This document shows positions 42,556 through 51,419 of a DNA stretch of 64,000 bases, piece after piece. Both the position numbers and the translations under genes were made by a program. The notes beneath the pieces are model-generated. The model searched no databases. It was not told where the DNA came from and saw only the letters and a program-made list of their open reading frames with translations. Position 1 is the first letter of the stretch; each line of letters starts with the position of its first letter. The stretch is from Candidatus Competibacteraceae bacterium (GTDB lineage Bacteria > Pseudomonadota > Gammaproteobacteria > Competibacterales > Competibacteraceae), in NCBI GenBank assembly GCA_016699715.1, contig CP065007.1:2987001-3051000 (forward strand), read 5' to 3'.

Positions 42556-42726
42556 ATGACTATGCGTGATATCAATAAACTTCGTGAATCCGAACAGGCC
42601 GTGACGCGTGCGTCCTATCGATACTATCGCGCCGTGTTGCAAGGGGCGTCTGATGCAAGGCGTCAGCACTTGCGCAGCCTGTGGATGGTCGAATTGCAGC
42701 GCCGCTGGCCGGACACTTGGAGATGA
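42556..42726 (+). CDS. Small hypothetical protein (56 aa)
   Basis: A short frame beginning MTMRDINKLRES with AGGAGA about ten bases upstream. The product is basic and helical, rich in Arg, Tyr and Trp (SYRYYRAVLQ and LWMVELQRRWPDTW), with no known domain. It has a plausible AT-rich leader at 42490-42540. Its coding status is moderately likely. Confidence 0.5.
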   Translation: MTMRDINKLRESEQAVTRASYRYYRAVLQGASDARRQHLRSLWMVELQRRWPDTWR

Positions 42727-42792
42727 ATGATGCCGGACGCCAAGTTCTCCGGCACATTCCCGCAACGGTTCGAGATCAAGGCATGTCGGCGT

Positions 42793-43194
42793 TCACTCGT
42801 GACCCGGCAGTTCCCGCAGCAATTGTTGCTCGCCGGGCCGCAGCTTGCCGGAACGAATGGTGGACAGCGCACTGTCCTCTTCCTTGAGTTCCCTGGCCTC
42901 GGTATCGGAAGGCGGCTGGGCGCCATAATGCACCGCGCCCTCGGTATCGGTCCAGGTGTAGATCCGTTCGGTGGGTTGAACGGAAACGGGCTGAGCGTTG
43001 AGCGGGACCAGATCCGCGGCTTGGCCTTCGGGCGGGCGATTGCCGTAATGCACACGACCGGCAGCATCCTTCCAAGTGTAGGCTTCCCCCTCGGCCAGCA
43101 CGACTCGAACGGGCTGCCATAGCAGTAACAAGCCCAGCAGGACCCACGCCCCACGCCCACCCGTGATCCGCATGATCTTGATCTGATTGAACAT
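42793..43194 (-). CDS. Exported protein with two DUF4124-like motifs
   Basis: A 133-residue protein with an N-terminal hydrophobic segment (GAWVLLGLLLLWQPVRVVLA) that looks like a signal peptide. Two DUF4124 motifs follow: YTWKDAAGRVHYGNRPP and YTWTDTEGAVHYGAQPP. DUF4124 is a small domain of unknown function found at the start of many exported proteins of Proteobacteria. The ATG at 43194 has GGAGG five bases upstream and is preferred to the Mets at 43212 and 43230. Confidence 0.82.
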   Translation of the reverse strand: MFNQIKIMRITGGRGAWVLLGLLLLWQPVRVVLAEGEAYTWKDAAGRVHYGNRPPEGQAADLVPLNAQPVSVQPTERIYTWTDTEGAVHYGAQPPSDTEARELKEEDSALSTIRSGKLRPGEQQLLRELPGHE

Positions 43195-43326
43195 ATCCGC
43201 CTCCACGTTCATCAAGATAATAATGCCCACGGTTTGGTCCGTCGGTCCAATGCCGTACCGCCGCCGGACATGGGCTCATCTTCCGCCTCTTCCGGTCGCG
43301 ACCGCAACCCTGGGTATCGCTCTCCC

Positions 43327-43926
43327 ATGTCCGCATCCTTGAACGTTCAACGATTGTCCGGCAGCGCCATCGACCCCTATCTCCCCGAACTGGCCCGGCT
43401 GCGCATCCAGGTATTCCGCGAGTTCCCGTATCTCTACCAGGGCAGCGCGGCTTATGAAGAAAAATACCTGAAGACCTATGCCAGCACGCCGGATAGCGTA
43501 CTGGTGCTGGTTCGGGATGGGGAGCGGGTGGTGGGCGCGTCCAGCGGCCTGCCGTTGGTGGTTGAGCCGCCGGACGTTATCCAGCCGTTTACGGCGTGTG
43601 GCTACGATTCCCAGCGGATTTTTTATTACGGCGAGTCGGTACTGCTGCCCGAATACCGGGGCCGGGGGCTCGGGAAGCGGTTTTTCGAGGAACGGGAAGC
43701 GCATATTCGCAGCCTGGGCCGCTTTGATCTCGCCGGCTTCTGCGCGGTGGAGCGGCCCGCCGACCATCCGCGCCGGCCGGCGGCATACCGGCCGCTGGAT
43801 GCGTTCTGGAACCGGTACGGCTTCGTCAAGCACCCGGAATTGCGGACCATGTTTTCGTGGCGGGACCTGGACGAGGATGCCGAATCCCCCAAACCGATGG
43901 CGTTCTGGTTGAAACATCTGGCCTGA
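43327..43926 (+). CDS. GNAT-family acetyltransferase
   Basis: A 199-residue protein with the GNAT acetyl-CoA motif GESVLLPEYRGRGLGKRFFEERE near residues 105-125. The substrate is unknown. The start at 43327 (MSASLNVQRLSG) fits. The frame upstream of it lacks family features. It is divergent from the DUF4124 gene and convergent with trpB2. Confidence 0.85.
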   Translation: MSASLNVQRLSGSAIDPYLPELARLRIQVFREFPYLYQGSAAYEEKYLKTYASTPDSVLVLVRDGERVVGASSGLPLVVEPPDVIQPFTACGYDSQRIFYYGESVLLPEYRGRGLGKRFFEEREAHIRSLGRFDLAGFCAVERPADHPRRPAAYRPLDAFWNRYGFVKHPELRTMFSWRDLDEDAESPKPMAFWLKHLA

Positions 43927-43992
43927 TTTCCAGTTCTTGCCCCGGCTCCGACGGCCCTCGCTCTCGCTCTCGCTCTCAGCGGCGGAGCGGAT

Positions 43993-45360
43993 TCAGACCG
44001 TCGTCACCGACGGCAAGCCGGACAGCGCCATCGCCAGTTCGGCCTCGTCGTAGTCCTGATCCACCAGTTTGCCGGCGAAATAATCCATATACGCCTGCAT
44101 ATCGAAATGGCCGTGGCCGGACAGGTTAAACAGAATCGCCCGGCTCACGCCGTCTTCCTTGCAACGCAACGCTTCATCGAGTGCGGCTCGCACCGCGTGA
44201 TTGGCTTCCGGTGCCGGCAGAATGCCCTCGGCGCGAGCAAACAGCACGCCCGCTTCGAAACAAGCAGTCTGGTGATAGGCGCGTGCTTCGATCAGACCCA
44301 GTTGCTTGACGTGGCTGACCAGCGGCGCCATGCCGTGATAGCGCAGGCCACCGGCGTGGAAGCCGGGCGGGGTGAAGGTCGAACCCAGAGTGTGCATCTT
44401 GGTGAGTGGAGTGAGATGCGCGGTGTCGCCGAAGTCGTAAGCATAGGGACCACGGGTCAGGGTCGGGCAGGCCGCCGGCTCGACAGCGATGATACGAGCC
44501 TGCCGGCCGCCGCGCAGTTGCGCGCCGATGAATGGAAAGGCGATGCCAGCAAAATTGGAACCGCCGCCGGCACAACCGATGATGACATCAGGATAGTCAT
44601 CCGCCATCTCCAATTGCGCCAGTGCTTCCTGTCCGATCACGGTTTGATGCAGCAACACATGGTTCAGCACCGAACCCAGCGCGTATTTGGTGTCGTCGCG
44701 TTGCGCGGCGATTTCCACCGCTTCGGAAATCGCGATGCCCAGGCTGCCGGGGTGATCCGCCCGCCGGGCCAGAATTGCCCGGCCGGATGCGGTTTCCTCG
44801 GACGGCGAAGCCACGCAGCGCGCCCCGTAGGTTTCCATCAGCGCCCGGCGATAGGGTTTCTGGTTGTATGAAACCCGTACCATGAACACCTGCACGTCGA
44901 TGCCGAACAGTGCGCCGGCGAAAGCCAGCGAGGAACCCCATTGTCCGGCGCCGGTTTCGGTGGCGATACGCGTGATCCCGGCTTCCTTGTTATAGAACGC
45001 CTGGGCCACGGCGGTGTTGGGCTTATGGCTGCCGGCCGGGCTGACGCCCTCGTACTTGTAGTAGAGGCGTGCCGGGGTGCCGAGCGCCTTTTCCAGCCGG
45101 CGGGCGCGGTATAGCGGGCTGGGCCGCCATTGCCGGTAAATGTCCCGTACCGGTTTCGGAATTTCGATATCCCGTTCGGTGGCCACTTCCTGCTGAATCA
45201 GCGTCATGGGGAACAGCGGCACCAGATCGTCCGGGCTGATCGCTTGCAAGGTGCCGGGATGCAGCACCGGTGGTGGCGGCGTCGGCAGATCAGCGACCAG
45301 ATTGTACCAATATTTTGGCATCCGGTTTTCGTCGAGCAAGTATTTGACGGATTCGCTCAT
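43993..45360 (-). CDS. trpB2: TrpB2-type tryptophan synthase beta chain-like PLP enzyme
   Basis: A 455-residue PLP enzyme of the TrpB2 class. The PLP Lys lies in GSHKPNTAVAQAF, and TETGAGQWGSSLAFAGALFG and GCAGGGSNFAGIAFPF match TrpB2. TrpB2 proteins lack the residues for contact with TrpA and are thought to salvage indole or act on serine/phosphoserine. No trpA lies nearby. The ATG at 45360 follows an AAGAGAA ribosome site. A terminator just upstream separates it from the ter genes. Confidence 0.93.
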   Translation of the reverse strand: MSESVKYLLDENRMPKYWYNLVADLPTPPPPVLHPGTLQAISPDDLVPLFPMTLIQQEVATERDIEIPKPVRDIYRQWRPSPLYRARRLEKALGTPARLYYKYEGVSPAGSHKPNTAVAQAFYNKEAGITRIATETGAGQWGSSLAFAGALFGIDVQVFMVRVSYNQKPYRRALMETYGARCVASPSEETASGRAILARRADHPGSLGIAISEAVEIAAQRDDTKYALGSVLNHVLLHQTVIGQEALAQLEMADDYPDVIIGCAGGGSNFAGIAFPFIGAQLRGGRQARIIAVEPAACPTLTRGPYAYDFGDTAHLTPLTKMHTLGSTFTPPGFHAGGLRYHGMAPLVSHVKQLGLIEARAYHQTACFEAGVLFARAEGILPAPEANHAVRAALDEALRCKEDGVSRAILFNLSGHGHFDMQAYMDYFAGKLVDQDYDEAELAMALSGLPSVTTV

Positions 45361-45376
45361 AAGGTTCTCTTTGCGG

Positions 45377-45409
45377 AAAAATAAAGGCCCGCCGGTGCAT
45401 CGGCGGGCC
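45377..45409 (-). terminator. Rho-independent terminator at the end of the ter cluster
   Basis: On the minus strand a 9-bp GC-only stem (45401-45409 with 45386-45394, 6-base loop) is followed by the T-rich tract TTTATTTTT (45385-45377). It lies between the last TerD-family gene and trpB2, so the ter transcript should end here. Confidence 0.85.
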
Positions 45410-45446
45410 GGGTGTGGCCAGTGCGGTGCGCGAAGCGCCGTTGATT

Positions 45447-46025
45447 TTAACCGAGATGAACGCCGAAATCGCGGGCGACCGCCGCCAATCCGCCGGCGTA
45501 GCCTTGGCCGATGGCCTTGAACTTCCACTCGTCGTTGTTGCGGTAAAGCTCGCCGAAGACCATCGCCGTTTCGGTCGAGGCATCCTCGGACAGGTCGTAG
45601 CGGGCAATTTCCTGGTCGCCGTCGGCGTTCAGCGCCCGGATATAGGCATCGCTGACCTGACCGAAATTCTGCTTGCGCGCCTCGGCGTCGTGAATGGTGA
45701 CCACGAACGCTACTTTGGCGGCGTTGGGGGTCATCAGGCCCAGATCGACTTCAATCACCTCATCGTCGCCTTCGCCCTCGCCGGTGCGGTTATCGCCCTT
45801 GTGAGAGACCGCGCCCGATGGGTCCAGGGCATTGTTGTAAAACACGAAATGCTGGTCGCTGAGCACCTTGCCGCCGCCATCCAGCACGAAGGCGGAGGCG
45901 TCCAGGTCGAAATCGACGCCGTCGGTCTTGCGCGCGCTCCAGCCCAGGCCGAAGCGTATCTTCTTCAGGCCGGGGGCTTGTTTACTCAGCGACACGTTGC
46001 CGCCTTTTTGCAGGGATACCGCCAT
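45447..46025 (-). CDS. terE: TerD-family stress protein (TerD/TerE-like)
   Basis: A 192-residue single TerD domain: VSLQKGGNVSLSKQAPGLKKIRFGLGW, FDLDASAFVLDGGGKVLSD, then GDNRTGEGEGDDEVIEVDL, a calcium-binding acidic loop. TerD proteins are soluble calcium-binding proteins linked to tellurite, phage and stress responses. It is last in the minus-strand ter cluster. Whether it corresponds to TerD or TerE cannot be settled. Confidence 0.92.
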   Translation of the reverse strand: MAVSLQKGGNVSLSKQAPGLKKIRFGLGWSARKTDGVDFDLDASAFVLDGGGKVLSDQHFVFYNNALDPSGAVSHKGDNRTGEGEGDDEVIEVDLGLMTPNAAKVAFVVTIHDAEARKQNFGQVSDAYIRALNADGDQEIARYDLSEDASTETAMVFGELYRNNDEWKFKAIGQGYAGGLAAVARDFGVHLG

Positions 46026-46059
46026 TTCTTCAATCTCCTCTGTATTGGATACCAGTCTC

Positions 46060-46081
46060 CCCCTCCCTGACCAGGGAGGGG
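46060..46081. other. Intercistronic GC-rich hairpin between two terD-family genes
   Basis: A 10-bp stem, CCCCTCCCTG (46060-46069) and CAGGGAGGGG (46072-46081), lies in the 73-bp gap between the TerD genes. No T-run follows, so it is more likely an mRNA-stabilising or repeat element than a terminator. Confidence 0.5.
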
Positions 46082-46098
46082 TCGCGCGAAGCGCCAGT

Positions 46099-46674
46099 TT
46101 AAATACTGACGCCGTACTGACGACACATCGCCGCCAGCCCGCCGGCGTAGCCTTGGCCGACCGCGGTGAAGCGCCACTCGCCGCTGTGCCGGTAGAGTTC
46201 GCCGAAAATCATCGCCGTCTCGGTCGAGGCGTCTTCGGCCAGGTCGTAGCGGGCGACTTCGTTGTTGGTGTCGGCGTTAACCACGCGGATGTAGGCGTTG
46301 CCAACCTGGCCGAAATTCTGTCGGCGCTGCTCGGCCTCGTGGATGGTGACGGTGAAGGCGATCTTCTGTACATCCGCCGGCACGCGCGCCAGATCCACCA
46401 TGATCACCTCGTCGTCGCCTTCGCCGGCGCCGGTGAGGTTATCGCCGGTGTGCTGAACCGAGCCACAGGCGGATTTCAATTGATTGTAGAAAATGAAATC
46501 CGCCTCCGAGCGGACCTTGCCATCGGCGCCCAGCAGGAACGCCGAGGCGTCCAGGTCGAAAGCGGCGCCGTCGGTGGCACGCGGATCCCAGCCCAAACCA
46601 ATCAGCGCTTTCTTGAGATCCGGCGCCTCCTTGTTTAGAGACAGCCGGCCGCCTTTATTGAGGGAAATAGCCAT
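46099..46674 (-). CDS. terD: TerD-family stress protein
   Basis: A 191-residue TerD domain: SLNKGGRLSLNKEAPDLKKALIGLGW, FDLDASAFLLGADGKVRSEADFIFYN and GDNLTGAGEGDDEVIMVDLARV. It is closely related to the next gene downstream, so the two are duplicates. The Met at 46674 gives the family start. The frame upstream of it (MYDNTGEDRR) is less likely. Confidence 0.93.
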   Translation of the reverse strand: MAISLNKGGRLSLNKEAPDLKKALIGLGWDPRATDGAAFDLDASAFLLGADGKVRSEADFIFYNQLKSACGSVQHTGDNLTGAGEGDDEVIMVDLARVPADVQKIAFTVTIHEAEQRRQNFGQVGNAYIRVVNADTNNEVARYDLAEDASTETAMIFGELYRHSGEWRFTAVGQGYAGGLAAMCRQYGVSI

Positions 46675-46774
46675 ACGTCGATCCTCCCCTGTGTTGTCGT
46701 ACACGCGCGCACCGTCAGCAAGGGTGGCGCTTCTTTAAGCAGCGCCGGGCGAAAAGCCACGACGCTCCGCGATC

Positions 46775-47230
46775 TCAGACCAGATCGAAGTCCTTCGGAT
46801 TCAGGCTCAGTTCGGCGCAGATCTTGCGAACGACGGCCTTCTCATCGTCGTCGAAATTGCCGTCGGCGGCGCCGATGGCACAGCAGACCCGGACCATCAA
46901 TCGCGCTTCGGCTTCCTTGTCCTTCAGCTTGGCGACCGCTTGCAGGGCACTGGCTTGGCCGATCTGATGGTCGAACTCGAACTGCTTGGCGTACTTGTCG
47001 AAGATGCTGATCACCTCGTCGGTGCTGAACACCGATAGCACTTCGGAATTGCGCAGAAAGCCCATCATCTTTTGTTTTTCCTCGGGCCGGACCACGCCGT
47101 CGGCGTTGGCCACCAGCGCGCAGCCGGCCACCACCGCTTCCAGAAAGCTCTTGTTGCGCAGTTTGGTCACTTCGGATTTCAGGTTGGCGGAGACTTCGCT
47201 GTAACGCTGTTTCAACCATTCGAGAGCCAT
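46775..47230 (-). CDS. terB: Tellurite resistance protein TerB
   Basis: A 151-residue helical protein: NKSFLEAVVAGCALVANADGVVRPEEKQKMMGF and VCCAIGAADGNFDDDEKAVVRKIC match TerB, which has duplicated metal-binding acidic segments. TerB works with the membrane protein TerC, which is not seen in the window. Confidence 0.94.
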   Translation of the reverse strand: MALEWLKQRYSEVSANLKSEVTKLRNKSFLEAVVAGCALVANADGVVRPEEKQKMMGFLRNSEVLSVFSTDEVISIFDKYAKQFEFDHQIGQASALQAVAKLKDKEAEARLMVRVCCAIGAADGNFDDDEKAVVRKICAELSLNPKDFDLV

Positions 47231-47272
47231 GAGTGGATTCCTTCAGTTATACGAGTGAAAAACACGAAAAAA

Positions 47273-48499
47273 TCAGTCCTTGGACCCGGCAACCCAGCGC
47301 AGGCCGAAGCCGTAAGCCTGATCCAGGACGCGGTGGTCCTGAAAATATTCGACCAGCTTTGTGACCTTGATATTACCGGCCTGGTTCTCCAACATGGCCA
47401 AGGCGCACATGCGCTGGTTGTTGCCGTGGCTGTCGAGCCGGACCTCCAGCGTCGGCTGGTTGGGGGTTTGAACGGTGACCACCGCATCGGTCTCCGCCCA
47501 ATTGGGCGCACCTTCGTAAATGAGGGCAAAGACGACCACCCGGTCGATTTGATCCCAGTGACGGCCATTGATGCGCAGAAACTCGCCCTGGGCGCTGGCG
47601 CCGCTGCGGTCGTCGCCCATAAGCTGGATGAAGGGCGGTTCTTGCAGGCTACCGAAACTGTCGCCCAGTGCCTGGACCGCGCCGGCCCGGCCATCCCGCA
47701 GCCGGAACAGGCAACCCAGGTCGAGATCGATCTTGCGGCTGGTCAAGCGACCGAAGAAACCCGTGCCGCCGCCGCCCTGATGCCAGTTCAGGTTGACGAC
47801 CAGCTCACCGAAACCCTGACCGGTTTTTTCCAGGGAAATGCTGCTCCCCTTTTTCTCCAGCGTGATTTTTTCCAGCCGGATCGGTTTGGCCGGTGGCGCG
47901 GGTTGGGCGGCAGGCGGTGGCGCGGCGGGAGATGGCGACGGTACGGCGCCAGCGCCCGAATCGTCGGCCACATCCACGCCATACTGCTGAGCCAGCGGCC
48001 CCAGCCCGCCGACGAAACCCTGGCCCACCGCGCGGAACTTCCATTCGCCGCCACGCCGGTACAACTCGCCAACGATGAGCGCGGTTTCCGGCATCATTTT
48101 GGTGGCCAGCGGGAAGACCGCCAGCGGCGTCTGGTTGCCGGTGGCGCGCATTTCCGCCCGCACCTGGCTCAGTTGAGCAAACGATTGGCCGCGCTGCTGC
48201 CCCTGGTCAATGGTCAGGGCGATGACGATCCGTTCGATGGCCGCCGGCAACGCGGCGAAATTGATGCTAAAGGTCCGGCCGTTGCTGGCACGCTGGATGC
48301 CGCCGCCGGTCAGCGTCGTCTGATTGTAGAAGATGAAATCGCCGTCGCCGCGCACCTTGCCCTGCGCGCTCAACGCGAAGGCGCTGGAATCGATGCTTAG
48401 CGGAGTGCTGGCCGGCTGCCAGTCGAGCGCGATCTCGACCACGGCCGGCGCGGGGCTTTGTTGGGTGATGGAAAAATTCTGGCCGGGCTGCAAATCCAT
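47273..48499 (-). CDS. terA: TerA-like double TerD-family protein
   Basis: A 408-residue protein with an N-terminal TerD domain (residues 1-180, SIDSSAFALSAQGKVRGDGDFIFYNQ), a Pro-rich linker (PSPSPAAPPPAAQPAPPAKP) and a second, divergent TerA-type domain (IDLDLGCLFRLRDGRAGAVQALG). This order matches TerA. The ATG at 48499 has a GAGGGA ribosome site. A GTG at 48514 is the alternative. Confidence 0.88.
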   Translation of the reverse strand: MDLQPGQNFSITQQSPAPAVVEIALDWQPASTPLSIDSSAFALSAQGKVRGDGDFIFYNQTTLTGGGIQRASNGRTFSINFAALPAAIERIVIALTIDQGQQRGQSFAQLSQVRAEMRATGNQTPLAVFPLATKMMPETALIVGELYRRGGEWKFRAVGQGFVGGLGPLAQQYGVDVADDSGAGAVPSPSPAAPPPAAQPAPPAKPIRLEKITLEKKGSSISLEKTGQGFGELVVNLNWHQGGGGTGFFGRLTSRKIDLDLGCLFRLRDGRAGAVQALGDSFGSLQEPPFIQLMGDDRSGASAQGEFLRINGRHWDQIDRVVVFALIYEGAPNWAETDAVVTVQTPNQPTLEVRLDSHGNNQRMCALAMLENQAGNIKVTKLVEYFQDHRVLDQAYGFGLRWVAGSKD

Positions 48500-48519
48500 G
48501 ACGGCATCCCTCACAGGTT

Positions 48520-49122
48520 TTACAGGTAGGGACGAAGCGCCGGCAACAAATCGTGGAAGGTGCGGCCATCAGCCTGTTCGCCGATAGCCTGCATTTTCCA
48601 CTCATTATTGTGGCGGTAAAGCTTGGTCATGATCAGACCGGTATGCTGACCGCCTTCCAGCGACAGATCGAAGCGGGCGACCTCACCGTCGTTGGCCCCG
48701 TCCACCAACCGACAAAACGCGTTGGGAATACCGGTGAAGTCCTCGCCGCTGAAGCTGTTGACAGTGAAAATCAATACCTGCACCGTTGCCGGCACCTGAT
48801 TCAGGTCGATGCTGATCCGTTCGTTCTCGGTGCCGGACTCCCCGCCGCCGGAGCGATCGTCGCCACTGTGGCGGATGGAGCCGCAACGGCTTTTTAGTTG
48901 TCTGAACCATACGGTATCCACTAGATTGCCGCTGGCGTCGAACAACAGGCAGGACGCGTCCAAGTCCACCGCCGTCTGGCGTTCGCCGGCGCCGAAGCCC
49001 AGAAAGCCGCGGGTCTGGACTTGCTTCATGCCCCAGCCCAGACCCATGACGACCCGGCTTAAACCGCGTCCGGCCTCTTTTTCCAGACTGATGCGCTGGC
49101 CTTTTTGCAGGTTGATAGCCAT
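48520..49122 (-). CDS. terZ: TerZ-like TerD-family protein
   Basis: A 200-residue TerD-family protein with an insertion after GLGW (GMKQVQTRGFLGFGAGERQ), then VDLDASCLLFDASGNLVDTVWF and GDDRSGGGESGTENERISIDL. The TENE-type loop and placement at the head of the cluster suggest TerZ. The ATG at 49122 is chosen. The frame from 49155 adds residues that are not family-like. Confidence 0.85.
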   Translation of the reverse strand: MAINLQKGQRISLEKEAGRGLSRVVMGLGWGMKQVQTRGFLGFGAGERQTAVDLDASCLLFDASGNLVDTVWFRQLKSRCGSIRHSGDDRSGGGESGTENERISIDLNQVPATVQVLIFTVNSFSGEDFTGIPNAFCRLVDGANDGEVARFDLSLEGGQHTGLIMTKLYRHNNEWKMQAIGEQADGRTFHDLLPALRPYL

Positions 49123-49289
49123 TCGGATTTCCTCGTTGCATTGTAGGGGTAACAAGCCAATGATGACTGTAAACCGTTTCAGGTCAAGTGTAGATGCCGA
49201 CGGCTCGGACGAGTGGCTGTTCCGAGCATTACATTGAGATCAATCACGGGAATTCAAGAGGATCCGAATAGTTCCCGAAGGAGGTAGTC

Positions 49290-51395
49290 GTGCGCGTGCT
49301 CGCATTGTTTCCGCTTGTTATCCTGGCCGGTGTGGCTGGTGTGGCCGGTGTGGCCGGTGTGGCCGGGGCCGCGCCCGAGTCCGGCTTCCAGAAATGGCGG
49401 GATAACAAGGGAGTCTGGCATTTTGGCGACTCCCGCCCCACGGCGCCCGACGCCGCCACCAACAGCGCCGCCGACGCCTACCAGCGTGGCGATTACAACG
49501 CCGCTTTCCAGGAATACATGGTCTGGGCCAAGCAGGGCGACCCCAAGGCGCAGACCATGATCGGTTTGATGTACCTGCGCGGCGAAGGCACGACGCAGAG
49601 CCAGCGCAGCGCCATTGAGTGGTTGCGCAGGGCAGCCTTGCAGGGCAACGACGAAGCGCAGTTCCAATTATCGATGCTGTATGTGGCCAATCCCGAAGCG
49701 GCGCCCAGCGCGCGGGAAGCACTGCTGTGGCTAAGCCGGTCGGCGGTGCATGGTAATGCCGACGCGCAATACACGCTGGCCAGCCGCTACGCCGCCGGCC
49801 GGGGCGTGAACCGGGACGACCGGGAGGCGGCCAACTGGTACCGGCAGGCGGCCCGGCAGGGTCACCCCGACGCTCTGTTCGAAATGGGGAACATCTACGC
49901 CAGCGGCCGTGGCGTATCGCGCAACGACAAGGAAGCGGTAGGCTGGTACCAGCAAGCCGCCGAGCAGGGGCATCCGGGCGCTCAGTTTGCCTTGGGCGCG
50001 TTGTATGCCAGCGGCCGCGGCGTGATTGGTAGTGACCAAGACGCCGTGCGCTGGTATCGCAAGGCGGCCGAGCAAGGCCATGCCGAAGCCCAGTACAATC
50101 TGGCCGTGCGCTACCTGAGCGGGCGCGGTGTACCGCTCTCCACGGTGGATGCGTTCAACTGGTTTCGCAAGGCGGCCGAACAGGGTTTAGGGCTGGCGCG
50201 GCAGGAACTGGGGCGGATGTACGCCGACGGTCAGGGTACGGCCCGCAACGATGCCGCGGCGGTAAAATGGTACCGGTTGGCCGCCGACCAGAATCTGCCG
50301 CTGGCGCAGTATTACTTGGGGCGCATGTACGACGCTGGCCGCGGGCTGCCGCGTGACGAGCGCGCGGCGCTGCTCTGGTATCGGCGCGCCGCCGATCAGA
50401 ACCTGCCGCTGGCGCAACTGGAATTGGCCGACGATTATTTAAGCGGCCGTGGGTTGGTGCTGGACGAAGCCAAGGGCGTGCAGTTGCTGGAACAGGCCGC
50501 CAAGGGCGGCAACCCCGAAGCCCAGGTACGATTGGGTGGGCACTATCTCGACGGCCGCGGGGTGCGGCGCGACGAGCAACTCGGAGTGGATTGGCTACGC
50601 AAGGCGGCCGAGCAGGGGCTCATCGAAGCCCAGCGGCGGCTGGGACAGATCTACGCCGAGGGCGAAGTGGTCGGGCGCGACGAAACGCGGGCGGTGACTT
50701 GGTATCGCAAGGCGGCCGAGCAGGGTGATGCCGCCAGTCAAGCCCGGCTGGCCGAAATGTACGCCCAGGGTGTCGGGGTGTCGCCGGATGCCCGACAGGC
50801 GTTGCAATGGTTTCGCAAGGCGGCCGAGCAGGGCGATGCCGTGGCGAGATTCAATCTCGGGGTACTGTATGCCACAGGTCAGGGGACCCCGCGCGACGAG
50901 GCGCAGGCGGCGATCTGGTACCGCAAGGCGGCTGAGCAAGGTTTGGCCACGGCGGAGCTGAATCTGGGCTTGCTGTACGCGGAAGGCCGGGGCGGGGTAC
51001 GGCGCGACGAGGCGGAAGCCGTGGCCTGGTACCGCAAAGCGGCGGCACAGAAACAGCCGCTTGCGCAATTGCTGCTTGGCGTGGCCTACGCAACCGGGCG
51101 TGGGGTACCCCGTGACGATCAGCAGGCCTTCAATTGGTTTGAGCAGGCCGCCAGCAGTGGGCTGCCATTGGCCCAGTACGGCCTGGGCATGATGTACAAC
51201 GAAGGTCGGGGGATCGGACAGGATGAAGTCAATGCCTATCTGTGGCTGGATTTGGCGGTTTCCGCCGGTTATGTGGGCGCGGCCCGACCGCTGGATTCCA
51301 TCGCCCGTCAGTTGAGCGAAGAAGATCTGGCGCGTGCCAGACAACTGGCTAGCGATTGGCGGCAGGCCAACGCTCGGTTTTTCCAACGGAACTGA
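49290..51395 (+). CDS. Exported Sel1-repeat protein with N-terminal DUF4124-like motif
   Basis: A 701-residue protein. A signal peptide (VLALFPLVILAGVAG...) is followed by FQKWRDNKGVWHFGDSRP, a DUF4124-like motif, then about 16 Sel1-type repeats of about 36 residues (for example AEQGHAEAQYNLAVRYLSGRGV). Sel1 repeats form solenoids that mediate protein contacts. The GTG start at 49290 has an AAGGAGG ribosome site five bases upstream. A role in envelope protein assembly or secretion is possible but not shown. Confidence 0.88.
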   Translation: MRVLALFPLVILAGVAGVAGVAGVAGAAPESGFQKWRDNKGVWHFGDSRPTAPDAATNSAADAYQRGDYNAAFQEYMVWAKQGDPKAQTMIGLMYLRGEGTTQSQRSAIEWLRRAALQGNDEAQFQLSMLYVANPEAAPSAREALLWLSRSAVHGNADAQYTLASRYAAGRGVNRDDREAANWYRQAARQGHPDALFEMGNIYASGRGVSRNDKEAVGWYQQAAEQGHPGAQFALGALYASGRGVIGSDQDAVRWYRKAAEQGHAEAQYNLAVRYLSGRGVPLSTVDAFNWFRKAAEQGLGLARQELGRMYADGQGTARNDAAAVKWYRLAADQNLPLAQYYLGRMYDAGRGLPRDERAALLWYRRAADQNLPLAQLELADDYLSGRGLVLDEAKGVQLLEQAAKGGNPEAQVRLGGHYLDGRGVRRDEQLGVDWLRKAAEQGLIEAQRRLGQIYAEGEVVGRDETRAVTWYRKAAEQGDAASQARLAEMYAQGVGVSPDARQALQWFRKAAEQGDAVARFNLGVLYATGQGTPRDEAQAAIWYRKAAEQGLATAELNLGLLYAEGRGGVRRDEAEAVAWYRKAAAQKQPLAQLLLGVAYATGRGVPRDDQQAFNWFEQAASSGLPLAQYGLGMMYNEGRGIGQDEVNAYLWLDLAVSAGYVGAARPLDSIARQLSEEDLARARQLASDWRQANARFFQRN
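49329..49364. repeat. 9-bp tandem repeat x4 in the Sel1 gene signal region
   Basis: Four copies of GGTGTGGCC (one with a final T) encode repeated Gly-Val-Ala in the signal peptide hydrophobic core, so its length may vary. Confidence 0.85.
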
Positions 51396-51419
51396 GTATT
51401 TTTCGTCCGGAGCAATCGC

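Noticed and set aside
43960..43980. CTCTCG-type short repeat before trpB2 stop as a regulatory element
   Set aside because: Three short copies between convergent genes. Simple-sequence drift is sufficient to explain it.
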